The notes under the pieces: generated by a model
Databases searched by the model: none
What the model was told of the DNA's origin: nothing
What the model saw: only the letters and a program-made list of their open reading frames with translations
DNA from: Pseudomonas entomophila
GTDB taxonomy: Bacteria > Pseudomonadota > Gammaproteobacteria > Pseudomonadales > Pseudomonadaceae
Direction: 5' to 3'
Assembly (NCBI RefSeq): GCF_013523125.1
Contig: NZ_JAAMQJ010000014.1
Coordinates: 1 to 64,000 of the forward strand
DNA length: 64,000 bases
Position numbers and translations under genes: made by a program
Shown here: in pieces, positions 38,458 through 47,819 of the stretch
How the letters are laid out: the number at the start of each line of letters is the position of its first letter
Position numbering within the stretch: position 1 is the first letter of the stretch

Positions 38458-41400
38458 ATGCGTTGGTCTGTTGCACTGGTGTGCGTCGGGTGGCTGCTGA
38501 CCGCGTGCCCGACCCTGCTGGCCGCCGACGACGTCACGCTGCTGACGCTGCTCGACCGGGGTCGACCGGTGCCCGTGAAGCTGATCTTGGATGCACAGCA
38601 GCGGCGCTGGATCGAAGAGCGTCGTGAATTGCGCCTCGGGACGTCCGCGCCTGATTACCCGCCCTTCGACATCACCTCCGGGGGACGGGATTACCAAGGG
38701 TTGACCGCCGACCATGCGGCGGTCCTGGGCGCAAGCCTGGGCATGCCGATCAAGGTCCTGCGCTTTGCGGATCGCCAGGCGGCGATCCAGGCCTTGAAAA
38801 ATGGCCAGATCGACTTGCTGGGCAGCGCCAATGGCTACGAGGCGGCCTTTGCCGACGTGAGCCTTTCGGTACCGTATGCGACAGACCAGCCCGTGCTGGT
38901 GACGCGCGAAAACGAAAACCGGCCCCTGGACATGGGGCTGTCCGGTCTGCGCCTGAGCATGCTCTACCACTACCTGCCGTCGGCCGAGGTCCATGCAGCC
39001 TATCCCGGCGCCACGCTGCAGAGCCACCCTACGCCAGCCAGCGCTCTGAACGCCGTGGCCTTCGGGCAGGCCGACGTGTTCATCGGCGATACCATTTCCA
39101 CGCTCTATCAGCTCAACCAGGGCCATTTGCCGAACCTGACGATGGCCAACTTCGGCAAGCATGAAGCGGTCGGCTTCGGTTTCGCACTGCGGCGCGACGA
39201 CACGGTACTGCTGACGCTGGTCAACGCCGTCCTCTCCGGCCTGCCTGCGCTGACGCGCAAGGACATCTTCGAGCGCTGGAGCACGGGCAGCGACACCCTG
39301 ATGACCGATCGCAAGCTGCAGCTCACGCCCCGCGAGGAGCGCTGGCTGCACGAACACCCGGTCATGCGCGTGGCAATCGACGAAACCGCCGCGCCGCTGA
39401 CGTTCTTCGACAAGCACGACAATTTCCGTGGCATTGCCGCCGATCTCCTGGAGCTGATCCGCCTGCGTACCGGGCTGCGCTTCGAGGTCATACGGGCCAC
39501 CGGCACCGAGGACATGGTGCGCCTGCTCAAGGAGGGCAAGGCCAACGTGATCGCCGCCATCGCCCATCCCGAGCGGCATGCCGACCAGTTGAGCGCCAGC
39601 CGTCCGTACCTGGAAACCTCCTACGTGCTGATCAGCAAGCAGGGCGAGCGACAGCCGGCTTCGCTGGACGACCTGGCCCATCGCAGACTGGCCATCCCGC
39701 GCGATACGCCGCTGGCCGAAAAGCTGGCCCAACGATACCCGCACATCCTGCAGAGCATCACCGACGGTACTCCCAAGGCGATCGCGCTGCTCAAGGACGG
39801 CCAGGTCGATGCCGTCGTCGCGTCCCTGGTCGACGCCAATCATGCCCTGGCCAACGATGCGGAGCTGCTCATGCGCACCACGGTCAGCGAAGCGCCAGCG
39901 GTGTTCTCGATGGCGACGCCCCTGCGCTGCAAGGAGCTGGCCCAGATTCTCGACAAGGCCTTGCTGAGCATCTCGCCCGAGGAGCTGGGCGTCATCAACA
40001 GTCGCTGGCGCGGCTACAGCCACCATGACGACACGCAGTGGCAGGCCTACCAGCGCATCGTCCTGCAGATCGTCGTCGGTACGCTGCTACTGCTGGTGCT
40101 GTCTTTGATCTGGAACACCCGGCTGCGACGCCAGATCGCCCAGCGCGAGCGGGCCGAGCGGGCCCTGAACGACCAGGTGGCGTTCATGCGCGCGCTGCTC
40201 GACGGCACCCCGCACCCGATGTACGTGCGTGACCGCGAAGGACGCATGCAGACCTGCAACCAGAGTTACCTGGATACCGTCCAGGCGAGCGCCGAGCAGG
40301 TCATCGGCAAGCGCCTGCAGGACAGCGTGATGAGCAACTGTGCCTACACGCGTCAGATCCAGGCCGACTACCTGAAGGTCCTGGAGCAGGCCAAGCCCCT
40401 GATCACCGATCGTCCCCTGCGCCTGAAGGATCGCGAGCTGACCATCTACCACTGGATCCTGCCCTATCGCGATTCGCTCGGGCAGGTTCAAGGCATCATC
40501 TGCGGCTGGATCGACATCAGCGATCGTCGCAAGCTGGTGCAGGACCTGAGTCTGGCCAAGCAGCGTGCCGACCAGGCCAACCGGGCCAAGAGCACGTTCC
40601 TGGCGACCATGAGCCACGAGATCCGCACCCCGATGAACGCCGTGCTCGGCATGCTCGAACTGGCGCTCAAGCATGCCGATCAGGGCCGCCTGGAGCGTGA
40701 AGCGATCGCCGTGGCGCACCGCTCCGCCAGGGACCTGCTCAAGCTCATTGGCGACATCCTCGATTTCGTCCGGATCGAATCCGGCCACCTGAGCTTGAGC
40801 CCGGAACCGGTTGCCGTGGCCGAACTGGTGGAAGCCGTGGCCAGCATGTTCGACGGGCTGGCACGGCAGAAGGGGCTGGCGCTGGAAGTGGACATCGCGG
40901 CCGACGCACGTTGTCATGCCCTGCTCGACCCGATGCGTTTCAAGCAGGTCCTGTGCAACCTGATCGGCAACGCCATCAAGTTCACCGATCATGGCCAGGT
41001 GCGCATCAGCATGCGCCGGCAGGCGGCCGACGATCCCGCGGCCACGCATTTGGAGCTGGAAGTGCGCGACAGCGGCATCGGCATTCACGAAGAAGACCTC
41101 AAACGCCTGTTCACCGCCTTCGCGCAAGTCGATCCGGACAGCGATCGCGCCCGTGCCGGGACGGGCTTGGGCCTTGCGATCAGCCAGGCCATCTGCCAGC
41201 TGATGGGTGCCAGCCTGACCATGGACAGCCTGCTCGGGGTCGGGACACGGGTCCGTCTGTCAGTGCCACTGCAGGCCGTCGAGCCGGCCTCCGCGCCCGA
41301 TCCGGTCGTTCGCATCGAAACACCGGATGCACGCTTGCGCGTGCTGGTGGTGGACGATCATCCGGCCAATGTCCTGCTGCTGGGTCAGCAACTGGCCTTC

Positions 41401-42135
41401 CTCGGCGTCCCTCATCGAAGCGCGAGCCATGGGGAAGAAGGCCTCGCACTCTGGCGCAAGAACCTCTTCGATGTGCTGGTGGTGGATTGCAACATGCCGG
41501 TCATGAATGGCTATCAGCTGGCTCGGCGCATCCGTGAAGAGGAAGCCCGCACAGGACGTCCCCGTTGCACGCTTCTTGGCTACACGGCCAACGCCCAACC
41601 GGAGATTCTTCAACAGTGCCTGGAAGCCGGCATGGACGACTGCCTGTTCAAACCCATCGATCTACAGGCGCTGGGTCGGCGTTTGGCCCACATCGCTCCT
41701 TTGCCAGCACCTGCGCTGGTCGCCCGAATCGACCTGACGGGGCTGGACGCGATCGACGGCAACGATCCCCACGAGCGTCAGCGCCTGCTGGAAACCTTGC
41801 GACACTGCCTGCATCAGGACCTCCTCGGGCTGATGGCCGTCGACCCCGACACGCAGCGCGAGGCGCTGTCCGAGGTGGCACACAAGGTCCTCGGACCGGC
41901 ACGCCTGCTGGGTGCCGACGCCTTGTGTGCGGCGTGCGAAGCGGTGCAGCGTGACGCACTGACGGCGACTTCGTTGCAACTCAGACGCCGCCGCCAGGCC
42001 CTGGCCCGGCACATGCGCCGGGTCGAGCGTGCCTTGCAAGGCATTCTCCAGGCGCACGTCGGGCCGACGCCCTCCCACACCGCGCATGGTTCGCATGCCT
42101 CGGTCGACGGGTCGCTTGGGATCGGCAACGCTTAG
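38458..42135 (+). CDS. Hybrid sensor kinase of the BvgS/EvgS type (two periplasmic SBP domains)
   Basis: Large inner-membrane phosphorelay sensor of 1225 residues. Order: N-terminal signal (about 1-22, LLTAC could also be a lipobox), two tandem solute-binding-type periplasmic domains (about 50-275 and 295-520; second starts [14 protein letters not shown]), one membrane helix (about 530-550), a PAS domain (about 565-680), HisKA with H720 in [15 protein letters not shown], HATPase with [13 protein letters not shown], a receiver with D1010 in [15 protein letters not shown], and a C-terminal HPt with H1142 in VAHKVLG. This is the complete BvgS/EvgS four-step relay. The likely target is the EvgA-like regulator just upstream. 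The ligand is unknown. Confidence 0.95.
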   Translation: MRWSVALVCVGWLLTACPTLLAADDVTLLTLLDRGRPVPVKLILDAQQRRWIEERRELRLGTSAPDYPPFDITSGGRDYQGLTADHAAVLGASLGMPIKVLRFADRQAAIQALKNGQIDLLGSANGYEAAFADVSLSVPYATDQPVLVTRENENRPLDMGLSGLRLSMLYHYLPSAEVHAAYPGATLQSHPTPASALNAVAFGQADVFIGDTISTLYQLNQGHLPNLTMANFGKHEAVGFGFALRRDDTVLLTLVNAVLSGLPALTRKDIFERWSTGSDTLMTDRKLQLTPREERWLHEHPVMRVAIDETAAPLTFFDKHDNFRGIAADLLELIRLRTGLRFEVIRATGTEDMVRLLKEGKANVIAAIAHPERHADQLSASRPYLETSYVLISKQGERQPASLDDLAHRRLAIPRDTPLAEKLAQRYPHILQSITDGTPKAIALLKDGQVDAVVASLVDANHALANDAELLMRTTVSEAPAVFSMATPLRCKELAQILDKALLSISPEELGVINSRWRGYSHHDDTQWQAYQRIVLQIVVGTLLLLVLSLIWNTRLRRQIAQRERAERALNDQVAFMRALLDGTPHPMYVRDREGRMQTCNQSYLDTVQASAEQVIGKRLQDSVMSNCAYTRQIQADYLKVLEQAKPLITDRPLRLKDRELTIYHWILPYRDSLGQVQGIICGWIDISDRRKLVQDLSLAKQRADQANRAKSTFLATMSHEIRTPMNAVLGMLELALKHADQGRLEREAIAVAHRSARDLLKLIGDILDFVRIESGHLSLSPEPVAVAELVEAVASMFDGLARQKGLALEVDIAADARCHALLDPMRFKQVLCNLIGNAIKFTDHGQVRISMRRQAADDPAATHLELEVRDSGIGIHEEDLKRLFTAFAQVDPDSDRARAGTGLGLAISQAICQLMGASLTMDSLLGVGTRVRLSVPLQAVEPASAPDPVVRIETPDARLRVLVVDDHPANVLLLGQQLAFLGVPHRSASHGEEGLALWRKNLFDVLVVDCNMPVMNGYQLARRIREEEARTGRPRCTLLGYTANAQPEILQQCLEAGMDDCLFKPIDLQALGRRLAHIAPLPAPALVARIDLTGLDAIDGNDPHERQRLLETLRHCLHQDLLGLMAVDPDTQREALSEVAHKVLGPARLLGADALCAACEAVQRDALTATSLQLRRRRQALARHMRRVERALQGILQAHVGPTPSHTAHGSHASVDGSLGIGNA

Positions 42136-42163
42136 CGCGTATAGTGGCGCACTCCGAGGACTC

Positions 42164-42190
42164 GCCTGCGAAGGCGGGCCTTCGTTCTCC
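42164..42190 (+). other. Hairpin between the hybrid kinase and the LysR gene
   Basis: CGAAGG-CGGG-CCTTCG (a 6-bp stem with 4-base loop, followed by T-rich bases TTCTCC) lies about 30 bases after the kinase stop. It is the best candidate for a weak terminator separating the kinase from the downstream LysR gene. Confidence 0.45.
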
Positions 42191-42210
42191 GACCTCACTG
42201 CGGCGCCCCG

Positions 42211-43119
42211 ATGTCCTTGAATTTCGACCTCAACGATCTGCAGGCCTTTCGCGCTGTCGTCGAGAACGGCAGCTTTCGCAAGGCTGCCGAAGCCATCCGC
42301 ATCACCCAGCCTGCGCTCAGCCGACGCATCGAGAAGCTCGAGACCGCGCTGAACGTGAAGCTCTTCGAGCGCACCACGCGCCGGGTCAGCCTGACCACGG
42401 TCGGCCGGGCGTTCCTGCCCCAGGCCGAGCGCGTGCTGGACGAGGTGGACCTGGCGCTGATGACGATCGGCAACAAACGCTCGTCGCGCATCGGCAGCGT
42501 CACCATCGCCTGCGTCCCCTCGACGGCCTATTACTTCATGCCGACCGTGGTCAGTGCCTTCCATCAGGCGTACCCGAACATCGTGGTGAAGCTCCTGGAT
42601 GCCAGCGCCAATGACGTGAACACGGCCGTGGCGTGCGGCGAAGCCGATTTCGGGGTCAGCTTCAGCGGCAACCTGGCGCCTGAGGTGGATTTCGAGCTGC
42701 TGTTGCAGGAACGTTACGTGATCGCCTGTCGCAAGGATCACGTGCTGGCCGACCGGGAGCAGGTCAGCTGGGCGGAAATGTTCACCCATGCGCACATCGG
42801 GCTGGACGAAACGTCGGGCAACCGGCTCTTGATGGACCAGGCGTTGGTGAACGTGCAACCCGCGCGGCCCAGTATCTGCCTCACTCGCCACGTCACCACC
42901 ATGCTCGGCCTGGTGGAAGCAGGCCTGGGCATTGCCCCGGTACCGTCCATCGCGATGCCCGTCGGCGAGCATCCGTTGTTGAAAAGCATCCCGTTGATCG
43001 AGCCTGAGGTGTTCAGGAACGTTGGTCTGATCCAGCGTCGCGGCCGTACGCTGACCCCGGCTGCACTCGACCTGATCGAGCGCATCCGGGACATGCGGCG
43101 GCACTCAGCGAGCGACTGA
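42211..43119 (+). CDS. LysR-type transcriptional regulator
   Basis: DNA-binding regulator of 302 residues. The N-terminal winged helix (about 6-65) has FRKAAEAIRITQPALSRRIEKLE, and the rest is the two-lobed co-inducer-binding domain (about 90-295; IGSVTIACVPSTAYYFMPTVV). It faces the orphan binding protein gene; their stop codons overlap by 15 bases, so it probably controls that gene or the transporter behind it. Inducer not deducible. Confidence 0.93.
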   Translation: MSLNFDLNDLQAFRAVVENGSFRKAAEAIRITQPALSRRIEKLETALNVKLFERTTRRVSLTTVGRAFLPQAERVLDEVDLALMTIGNKRSSRIGSVTIACVPSTAYYFMPTVVSAFHQAYPNIVVKLLDASANDVNTAVACGEADFGVSFSGNLAPEVDFELLLQERYVIACRKDHVLADREQVSWAEMFTHAHIGLDETSGNRLLMDQALVNVQPARPSICLTRHVTTMLGLVEAGLGIAPVPSIAMPVGEHPLLKSIPLIEPEVFRNVGLIQRRGRTLTPAALDLIERIRDMRRHSASD

Positions 43120-43884
43120 ATCCAGTCCGGTGGCGCGCACGGCATTTTGGACCTCGGGCGAGGCCAGATAGCGCAGCAAGGCCTTGGCCTGCGTCGGATG
43201 CTCGGCATTCACCGGGATACCGGCGGCGAATCGCGTGACCGACTGTACGCTCTCGGGAATCTTGCCGGCGAACGTCACGCCCGGCACCGGCAGCAGCTCG
43301 GCCACCTGCTGAAAGCCCAGTTCGTAGTCGCCTTGGGCCACGCGGGAAGCCACCGGTGTCTTCTCGACCATCGTGCTCTTGCCACGCATCGACGGCTCGA
43401 TACCCAACGTCTTGAACAATTTATCCTGGATGTACACACCACTGGCGCTGTCGGAATACGCCACCGACTTGGCCTTCAGCAGCGCCGACGTAAGTTCGGC
43501 ATCGGTACCGATCGCAGGCTTCGGCGCGCCGGCCTTGACCACCATGCCGATGCGCGAATCGGCCAGCTCGACCCGCGAGGCAGGGTCGACCTTGCCTTGC
43601 TTGATCAGTTCGTCGAGCGCATAGCCGACCATGATCACCACGTCCGCGTGCTCGCCGCGCGCCAGGCGATTGGGGATCGCTTCAGGCGCCTTGCCCATCG
43701 AAGGGCCCAACACCGTCGTCAAGGTATCGCCGCTCTTGGCCGCGTAGCCAGGGCTCAACGCCTTGTAGGCGGCAGTGAAGCCGCCGGAGGTCATCACGGT
43801 CAGGTGCTCGGCATGCGCCGTGGCGCTCAGGGCGACCAGGCTGGCGAATGCCAGGCTCTTGCTGGACAGGAGGAACGGTTTCAT
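43105..43884 (-). CDS. Orphan ModA-like solute-binding protein
   Basis: Secreted periplasmic protein of 259 residues with a Sec signal (MKPFLLSSKSLAFASLVALSATAHA). The mature part is a type-2 periplasmic binding fold of the ModA/molybdate-sulfate kind (LTVMTSGGFTAAYKALSPGYAAKSGD near the start and FAAGIPVNAEHPTQAKALLRYLASPEVQNAV near the end). No permease or ATPase gene lies beside it; instead it is followed by an MHS transporter on the same strand. It may report extracellular ligand to another system, or serve a carrier elsewhere. The stop overlaps that of the facing LysR gene. Confidence 0.88.
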   Translation of the reverse strand: MKPFLLSSKSLAFASLVALSATAHAEHLTVMTSGGFTAAYKALSPGYAAKSGDTLTTVLGPSMGKAPEAIPNRLARGEHADVVIMVGYALDELIKQGKVDPASRVELADSRIGMVVKAGAPKPAIGTDAELTSALLKAKSVAYSDSASGVYIQDKLFKTLGIEPSMRGKSTMVEKTPVASRVAQGDYELGFQQVAELLPVPGVTFAGKIPESVQSVTRFAAGIPVNAEHPTQAKALLRYLASPEVQNAVRATGLDSVAR

Positions 43885-43946
43885 GGGGCTTGACTCGCTC
43901 GATGCCGAAAGGCCCGGCGCAGACGCGCCGGGGATGAAATCGCCGA

Positions 43947-45248
43947 TTACACGGCCAACTGCGGACGCAGGGCCAGACGGCGGTACAGGACCAAGGTGGC
44001 GCACAAGGCGCAGACCGCTGCGAACGTCACCCAGTAGGCAGGCGCGGCCTTGTCGCCAGTGGTGTGGATCAGCCAGGTGGACATGGCCGGGGTGAAGCCG
44101 CCGAACAGCGCGGTGGCCAGGCTGTAGGCAAGGGAGAACCCGGCGACCCTGACTTCGACCGGCATGATTTCGGTCAGCGCCGGAATCATCGCGCCGTTGT
44201 AGAGCGCATACAGGCACGAGAACCACAGCAGCACTTCGAGCATGTGGCCGAAGCTCGGCGCCTGGGCCAGGAACGACAGCGCGGGATACGCCGTGAAAAT
44301 GGTCAGCACCGTCATGGCTACCAGCATGGGCTTGCGGCCGAAGCGGTCGCTCAGCATGCCGCCGATCGGCAACCAGATGAAGTTGGACACCCCGACCAGC
44401 AATGTCACCAGCAAGGCGTCGGTGGTGCTGAGGTTGAGCACGGTCTTGCCGAAGGTCGGTGCGTACACGGTGATCAGGTAGAAGGCGCTGGTGGTCATGG
44501 CCACCATGAGCATGCCGGCCAGCACCGTGCGCCAGTTCTGCGCCAGGGTGCCGACCACTTCACGCATGCTCGGGCGATGGGCACGCTGGGCGAATTCCTC
44601 GGTTTCCTGCAGATTGCGGCGCAGCAGGAAGATGAAGGGAATGATCATGCAACCCACGGCGAACGGAATGCGCCAGCCCCATTCGGCGACCTGCGCAGGG
44701 GCCATTCCCTGGTTCAAGGCGTACCCCAGCGCGGCCGCGACGATGATCGCCACCTGTTGGCTACCGGACTGCCAGCTGGTGTAGAACCCCTTGCGCCCCG
44801 GCGTGGCCATTTCGGCCAGGTAGACGGACACGCCGCCCAGCTCCGCACCGGCGGAGAACCCTTGCAGCAGCCGCCCCAGCAACACGAGCGCAGGCGCCCA
44901 CAGGCCGATGCTCGCATAGCCGGGCACCAGCACGATGAGCAAGGTGCCACTGGCCATGATCGACAGGGTGACGATCAACCCTTTGCGGCGCCCGACATCG
45001 TCGATGTAGGCGCCCAGGACGATGGCACCGAGCGGACGCATCAGGAAGCCGGCGCCGAACACCGCGAAGGTCATCATCAGCGAGGCGAATTCGCTGGATG
45101 CGGGGAAGAAGGCCGAGGCGATCTGCGTGGCGTAGAAGCCGAACAGGAAGAAGTCGAATTGTTCGAGGAAGTTGCCCGAGGTGACTCGGAACACCGCTGC
45201 GGCGCGAGAGCGCCCAGAGGCCGCGGCAGGGGCGGACGAGGATGACAT
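43947..45248 (-). CDS. MHS-family MFS transporter (citrate/tricarboxylate-type)
   Basis: Inner-membrane proton symporter of 433 residues with about twelve hydrophobic helices. The metabolite:H+ symporter motif regions are visible: [12 protein letters not shown] between helices 2 and 3 and [14 protein letters not shown] between 8 and 9. The N-terminal [25 protein letters not shown] is characteristic of citrate-type members. It starts at ATG 45248 with GGAGA 8 bases upstream and precedes the binding protein gene by 62 bases, so both may be one transcript. Substrate probably a di- or tricarboxylate; not proven. Confidence 0.92.
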   Translation of the reverse strand: MSSSSAPAAASGRSRAAAVFRVTSGNFLEQFDFFLFGFYATQIASAFFPASSEFASLMMTFAVFGAGFLMRPLGAIVLGAYIDDVGRRKGLIVTLSIMASGTLLIVLVPGYASIGLWAPALVLLGRLLQGFSAGAELGGVSVYLAEMATPGRKGFYTSWQSGSQQVAIIVAAALGYALNQGMAPAQVAEWGWRIPFAVGCMIIPFIFLLRRNLQETEEFAQRAHRPSMREVVGTLAQNWRTVLAGMLMVAMTTSAFYLITVYAPTFGKTVLNLSTTDALLVTLLVGVSNFIWLPIGGMLSDRFGRKPMLVAMTVLTIFTAYPALSFLAQAPSFGHMLEVLLWFSCLYALYNGAMIPALTEIMPVEVRVAGFSLAYSLATALFGGFTPAMSTWLIHTTGDKAAPAYWVTFAAVCALCATLVLYRRLALRPQLAV

Positions 45249-45600
45249 GGCTAATTCTCCAGCGATTTTATTGATTGCTTGTTCGCTTACGTAGGGTCAG
45301 TGTGCTTGACACATCTTGAAACGATAAGTGATTTGTTTTCATACATTGATGCACATGAATTATCAATGGCCCGGCGAGCGCATGGGTGTGAATCCACCCT
45401 CTCTGGGACAAAACGCGTCGAATCATGCAGTTAGAAGGTTCTGGGAAAACGCCTTTGATGCGCAAAGCGAGGGCAATTGGTGCGACCGCTCACCGCTACC
45501 GCCGACGTCCCCCAGGGCCTTCGCCTTCATGCGCGTAAGCACGCACTGAGATCGCGAAGCTGGTAGACTGCGCGGCGTTATTACCTAAGAGGATTGTTTC
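45249..45600. promoter_or_regulatory. Intergenic region between the MHS transporter and yggL
   Basis: These 352 bases, divergent between the transporter and yggL, hold no convincing gene; two short open frames overlap each other and have no ribosome-binding sites. The composition is lower in G+C around 45270-45360. An extended -10 (TG-G-TAGACT, TAGACT at 45564-45569) lies 31 bases before yggL and is the likely yggL promoter; no good -35 precedes it. Confidence 0.4.
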
Positions 45601-45945
45601 ATGGCCACTAACCGCTCCCGTCGTCTGCGCAAGAAACTGTGCGTGGACGAGTTCCAGGAATTGGGCTTCGAGCTGAACCTGGGCTTCAAGGAAGATCTGG
45701 ATGATCAGGCGATCGATGCATTCCTCGATGCGTTCCTGACCGAAGCCATGGATGCCAACGGCCTGGATTACGTCGGCGGCGACGATTTCGGCCTGGTCTG
45801 CCTGGCTGAGCGTGGCTCGGTCACCGAAGCGCAACGTGCTGCCGTCGAAGCCTGGCTCAAGGGCCGCTCGGAGCTGACCAAGATCGACATCAGCCCGCTG
45901 CTGGACGCCTGGTACCCGGAAAAGCCGATCAACTCGGCCTCCTGA
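45601..45945 (+). CDS. yggL: YggL 50S ribosome-associated protein
   Basis: Small cytoplasmic protein of 114 residues of the DUF469/YggL family, which binds the large ribosomal subunit. The family sequence features are present: basic N-terminus (ATNRSRRLRKKLCVDEFQELGF), the DDQAIDAFLDAFLTEAMDANGL helix, and the acidic end. AAGAGGA precedes the ATG. It stands alone and ends in a strong intrinsic terminator. Confidence 0.92.
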   Translation: MATNRSRRLRKKLCVDEFQELGFELNLGFKEDLDDQAIDAFLDAFLTEAMDANGLDYVGGDDFGLVCLAERGSVTEAQRAAVEAWLKGRSELTKIDISPLLDAWYPEKPINSAS

Positions 45946-45959
45946 GACCGCACCGACGA

Positions 45960-45987
45960 GGGCCAGCATCTGCTGGCCCTTTTCTTT
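45960..45987 (+). terminator. Intrinsic terminator of yggL
   Basis: A perfect 9-bp stem (GGGCCAGCA, 2-base loop, TGCTGGCCC) is followed directly by TTTTCTTT, 15 bases after the yggL stop. Confidence 0.9.
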
Positions 45988-46163
45988 AGGCCCGCCAGAT
46001 CCTGCCAGGGGCCAGGGACAGCGCACGGCCCCTTTGTCACGCTTTTACGCCGAACGTGACGCAAGGTTGCTCAGGCTTGGGGCATAATGCGCACGTTTCG
46101 TATTCAGGGCCATCACCTGTACAGCCCTTGTATTCCACCCTTCGCGCGCAGGGTCACTTCATC

Positions 46164-47594
46164 ATGTTCAACTCGTTTCGCCCGCTGCTGCTCGCCAGCC
46201 TGCTGCTGCCACTGGCATGTCCCCTCCAGGCCGCTCCGGTCAACACCACCCTCTCACCCAAGGTTCAACAGGCGCTCAAGACCAACAAACTGCAGGACTC
46301 GGCCCTCTCGCTGGTGACCATTCCGCTCGATGGACCCGGCACCTCCACCGTGTTCAATGCCGATGTATCGGTCAACCCCGCCTCGACCATGAAGCTGGTG
46401 ACCACTTACGCGGCGCTCGAGCTGCTGGGGCCGACCTTTCAGTGGAAGACCGAGTTCTTCACCGACGGCACGCTCAACAACGGTGTGCTCAACGGCAACC
46501 TCTACCTTAAAGGCGGCGGCGACCCCAAGCTGAACATGGAAAAGCTCTGGCTGCTGATGCGCGACCTGCGGGCCAATGGCGTGCGGACCATCACCGGCGA
46601 CCTGGTGCTCGACCGCAGCCACTTCGTGCAGCCCAACCTGCCCCAGTTCGACGACGATGGCGGCGACCTGAACAAGCCCTTCCTGGTCAAGCCCGACGCC
46701 TTAATGGTCAACCTCAAGGCGCTGCGGTTCGTCGCGCGCAATGACGGTGGCACCGTGTCGGTCTCGGTCGAGCCGCCCATCGCCAAGATCCGGGTCGACA
46801 ACCAGGTCAAAGCCGTGGCTTCGCGCCAGTGCACGGGCGACGTGCGCTACAGCCCAGTCACCGACGCCGACGGCGTCACCGTGACGATCACCGGCCAGCT
46901 CGGCGAGGGCTGCAACTCGCAGACCTACCTGTCGCTGCTCGATCACCCCACCTACACCGCAGGCGCGGTCCGGGCGATCTGGAGCGAACTGGGCGGCGTC
47001 ATCCAGGGGCGTGACCGGGTGGAGAACGTACCCAAGAGCGCACGCCTGCTGGCCCGGGCCTTTTCTCCGGACCTGGTCGAGGTCATCCGCGACATCAACA
47101 AGTACAGCAACAACACCATGGCCCAGCAGCTGTTCCTGAGCATCGGCGCGCAGTTCCGCACGGATGCCGACGGCGACGATGCCCGGGCTGCGCAACGGGT
47201 GATCCGCCAGTGGCTGGCCCGCAAGGGCATCACCTCGCCGCACCTGGTGATGGAGAACGGGTCGGGGCTGTCACGGGCCGAACGGGTCAGCACCCGCGAG
47301 ATGGCAGCGCTGCTGCAGGCCGCCTGGAAGAGCCCCTACGCTGCCGAGTTCATGAGTTCGATGCCCCTGGTGGGCATGGACGGGACCATGCGCAAGCGCT
47401 TGAAGCGCACCGCCATGATGGGCGAAGGCCACATCAAGACCGGCACGCTCAATACGGTCCGGGCGATCGCCGGTTTCAGTCGGGACGACAACGGCACGAC
47501 CTGGGCGGTCGCCGCGATCCTGAACGATCCCAAGCCATGGGGCGCCGGGGCGATTCTGGATCAGGTGCTGCTGGACCTGCGGCGTCAGCCGTAG
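46164..47594 (+). CDS. dacB: D-alanyl-D-alanine carboxypeptidase/endopeptidase (PBP4)
   Basis: Periplasmic low-molecular-weight class C penicillin-binding protein of 476 residues that trims and cuts peptidoglycan cross-links. It has a signal peptide (MFNSFRPLLLASLLLPLACPLQA) and the three active-site motifs: SxxK at S74-K77 (ASTMKLV), SxN at S315 (KYSNNTMAQ), and KTG at K425 (HIKTGTLN). The insert domains between SxxK and SxN are the usual PBP4 ones. ATG 46164 gives the best signal peptide; the ribosome-binding site is weak and no better start exists upstream. Confidence 0.94.
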   Translation: MFNSFRPLLLASLLLPLACPLQAAPVNTTLSPKVQQALKTNKLQDSALSLVTIPLDGPGTSTVFNADVSVNPASTMKLVTTYAALELLGPTFQWKTEFFTDGTLNNGVLNGNLYLKGGGDPKLNMEKLWLLMRDLRANGVRTITGDLVLDRSHFVQPNLPQFDDDGGDLNKPFLVKPDALMVNLKALRFVARNDGGTVSVSVEPPIAKIRVDNQVKAVASRQCTGDVRYSPVTDADGVTVTITGQLGEGCNSQTYLSLLDHPTYTAGAVRAIWSELGGVIQGRDRVENVPKSARLLARAFSPDLVEVIRDINKYSNNTMAQQLFLSIGAQFRTDADGDDARAAQRVIRQWLARKGITSPHLVMENGSGLSRAERVSTREMAALLQAAWKSPYAAEFMSSMPLVGMDGTMRKRLKRTAMMGEGHIKTGTLNTVRAIAGFSRDDNGTTWAVAAILNDPKPWGAGAILDQVLLDLRRQP

Positions 47595-47717
47595 GCCGCA
47601 CCGGACGCGACCGGCGTCACGCCCTGGCGCGTGACGTCGGGGTGCCTGGCCTCGGTAGCGTGCCTGCTTCTTCGGTGTCGGTGAAGTCTGGCCTGATACA
47701 GGGCGCGGTTGATGCCA

Positions 47718-47734
47718 CGGGCCCTCTGGGCCCG
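47718..47734. other. Stem-loop between dacB and rlmL
   Basis: A perfect 7-bp inverted repeat (CGGGCCC, TCT, GGGCCCG) lies between the convergent dacB and rlmL genes. It has no T tract on either side, much like the GGGCCC hairpin at 18788-18807. The rest of the 225-base gap shows nothing else. Confidence 0.45.
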
Positions 47735-47819
47735 CAGGTGCAGTCGAGAATCGGCATGCACTTCTGTGCGACCACACCACGATCAAAGCGCCGGCCTCGC
47801 GCCAGCGCCCTGCCCCCCT

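Noticed and set aside
38416-40026. Minus-strand open frame of about 536 residues
   Set aside because: Antisense to the hybrid kinase, whose two solute-binding domains read through in frame.
45268-45549. Two short overlapping frames (65 and 73 residues)
   Set aside because: They overlap on opposite strands, have no ribosome-binding sites, and lie in promoter-like sequence between divergent genes.
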